NCBI GenBank assembly: GCA_004298115.1
Contig: SCRJ01000045.1
Coordinates: 1 to 64,000 of the forward strand
Direction: 5' to 3'
Length of the DNA: 64,000 nucleotides
From: Acidobacteriota bacterium
Lineage (GTDB): Bacteria; Acidobacteriota; Thermoanaerobaculia; Thermoanaerobaculales; Thermoanaerobaculaceae
How positions within the stretch are numbered: position 1 is the first letter of the stretch; each line of letters opens with the position of its first letter. Below the pieces are notes generated by a model, which saw only the letters and a program-made list of their open reading frames with translations, was not told where the DNA came from and did no database searches. Below, one piece after another: positions 63,028-64,000 of the stretch. A program made the translations under genes and the position numbers.

Positions 63028-63827
63028 GCGGACGGATCGACAAGGCGTTCGCCCGGGCCGGCAAGGCGAAGCGGGCCGCGTTCATCGCGTACATCACCGC
63101 GGGCGACCCGGCCCCGGCCCGGACCGTCGTGCTCGCGCGCGCCCTCGAGCGCGCCGGCGCCGACATCCTCGAGCTCGGGGTGCCGTTCACCGACCCGATC
63201 GCCGACGGCCCGACCAACCAGCGCGCCGCCGAGCGCGCGCTGGCGCAGGGGACGTCGCTTCCCGGCGTGCTCGGCATCGTGCGCGAGCTGCGCTACTCGA
63301 GCGAGCTGCCGGTCGTGCTGTTCACCTACTTCAACCCGGTGCACGCCTACGGGCTCGCCCGCTTCGCCGTCGACGCCGCCGCCGCCGGCGTGGACGGGGT
63401 GCTGTTCACCGACGTCCCGGTGGAGGAGGCGGGCGCGGCGCACGCGGCGCTGCGGCGGGTGGGCGTCGAGCTCGTCCTGCTGCTCGCGCCGACGTCCACG
63501 CGCGAGCGCGTCAAGGCGGTGCGCAAGCTCGCGGGGAGCTTCGTCTACTTCGTCGCCCGCGCCGGCGTTACCGGCGCCCGCGCGACCCTGGAGGAAGGGC
63601 TCGAGGAGCAGGTGCGTCTGGTCCGCAGGCTCACGAAGACCCGCGTGGCGGTGGGGTTCGGCGTCTCCACCCCGGACCAGGTTGCGCGCGCCGCCCGCTT
63701 CGCCGACGGGGTCGTCGTGGGCTCCGCCCTCGTCGAGCGCATCGCCGAGCTCGGGGACGCCCCGGAGCTGCCCGGCGAGATCGAAGCGCTCGCGAGGTCC
63801 CTCGCCATCGCGACCAGGAGGAAGTAG
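63024..63827 (+). CDS. trpA: Tryptophan synthase alpha subunit
   Basis: 267 residues, TIM barrel. Catalytic Glu and Asp lie in [35 protein letters not shown] and [30 protein letters not shown] form the phosphate pocket. The usual YxVSxxGVTG region reads [13 protein letters not shown]. It cleaves indole-glycerol phosphate and passes indole to TrpB. ATGA overlap with trpB. It is the last gene of the operon; repeats follow and I see no terminator before the window end. Confidence 0.96.
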   Translation: MSGRIDKAFARAGKAKRAAFIAYITAGDPAPARTVVLARALERAGADILELGVPFTDPIADGPTNQRAAERALAQGTSLPGVLGIVRELRYSSELPVVLFTYFNPVHAYGLARFAVDAAAAGVDGVLFTDVPVEEAGAAHAALRRVGVELVLLLAPTSTRERVKAVRKLAGSFVYFVARAGVTGARATLEEGLEEQVRLVRRLTKTRVAVGFGVSTPDQVARAARFADGVVVGSALVERIAELGDAPELPGEIEALARSLAIATRRK

Positions 63828-63838
63828 AACCCCGAGGG

Positions 63839-63885
63839 CACCGGGCACCGGGCTCCGGGCTCCGGAGAGGCGTGGTCCGTGGTCC
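63839..63885. repeat. Two short 7-bp tandem arrays
   Basis: CACCGGG twice then CTCCGGG/CTCCGGA (63839-63866), and GTGGTCC twice (63872-63885), the reverse complement of the GGACCAC unit seen elsewhere. Both have period 7 and stand 5 bases before REPIN-like copy 2. Confidence 0.75.
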
Positions 63886-63890
63886 TTGTC

Positions 63891-63968
63891 GTCATCCCCG
63901 CGAACGCGGGGATCCAGGCCATGGCCCACGCGAGTCCGTGACTGGGTTCCCGCGTGCGCGGGAACGAC
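63891..63968. repeat. REPIN-like double-hairpin element, copy 2
   Basis: Begins GTCATCCCCGCGAACGCGGG and ends CGCGGGAACGAC, with a middle containing CCAGG and CTGGGTTCCCGCG. The two ends are inverted near-copies and the total length matches copy 1 within one base. It lies downstream of trpA. Confidence 0.85.
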
Positions 63969-64000
63969 CCTCCGGTTCTGTCCTCACGTCTCTTTCGGAC

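Overview
The window comes from a GC-rich, diderm (Gram-negative) bacterium. Evidence for two membranes: the 3' part of an Omp85-type barrel, two TolC-linked efflux systems, periplasmic adaptors and many exported proteins. RNase J with FtsK, a fused AroD-AroE, a short alpha-glucan phosphorylase with a DUF3417-like N-terminus and frequent GTG starts in GTGA overlaps would fit an Acidobacteriota-like lineage. That placement is inference, because there is no rRNA here. I see no phage, plasmid, IS or CRISPR; the region looks like ordinary chromosome.

Layout. 1-13 kb: Omp85 barrel end, M28 peptidase, NTF2-like secreted protein, hot-dog thioesterase, a large duplicated GT-C-like membrane protein, an APH-like kinase, GlgX and an MFS carrier. 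13-19 kb: an operon of a small protein, a GMC oxidoreductase and a ThDP enzyme; then thymidine kinase, endonuclease III and a DUF502 protein. 19-21 kb: ECF sigma, anti-sigma, CnrX/Spy-like protein and Cys-rich secreted protein, with tRNA-Cys upstream. 21-24.5 kb: aldo/keto reductase, Spy-like protein, methyltransferase, exported FmdE-domain protein. 24.5-28 kb: an arsenic island (ArsR, ArsC, Acr3, plus thioredoxin, CcdA-like and CPRC redox proteins) with the same palindromic operator at three promoters. 28-42 kb: glycogen phosphorylase, CDF transporter, AhpD-like protein, an RND pump with its own ArsR-type regulator, and an EmrAB-TolC set. 42-46 kb: tRNA-Gly, FAH-family hydrolase, TrkA-type K+ channel, DinB protein, alpha/beta hydrolase, thioredoxin. 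46-52.5 kb: a tightly overlapped rsmA-rnj-(uppP remnant)-ftsK-orf99-decarboxylase alpha/beta operon. 52.5-54 kb: repeats, a receiver protein, pyrophosphatase. 54-63.8 kb: a tryptophan operon, aroDE-hisD-like-trpEGDCFBA.

Most notable. (1) The trp operon has a recognisable leader peptide ([19 protein letters not shown]) with two near-adjacent Trp codons, followed by a nested set of mutually exclusive hairpins; the last one also holds the ribosome-binding site of aroDE. (2) The second gene of the operon is a HisD-family protein that has lost most zinc and catalytic residues, so it is probably not a histidinol dehydrogenase. (3) Three near-identical ArsR-type palindromes link a thioredoxin/CcdA/CPRC module to arsenic resistance. 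(4) A 50-codon remnant of undecaprenyl-diphosphatase sits exactly between rnj and ftsK. Dispersed 7-bp tandem arrays lie beside a REPIN-like inverted repeat present in two copies.
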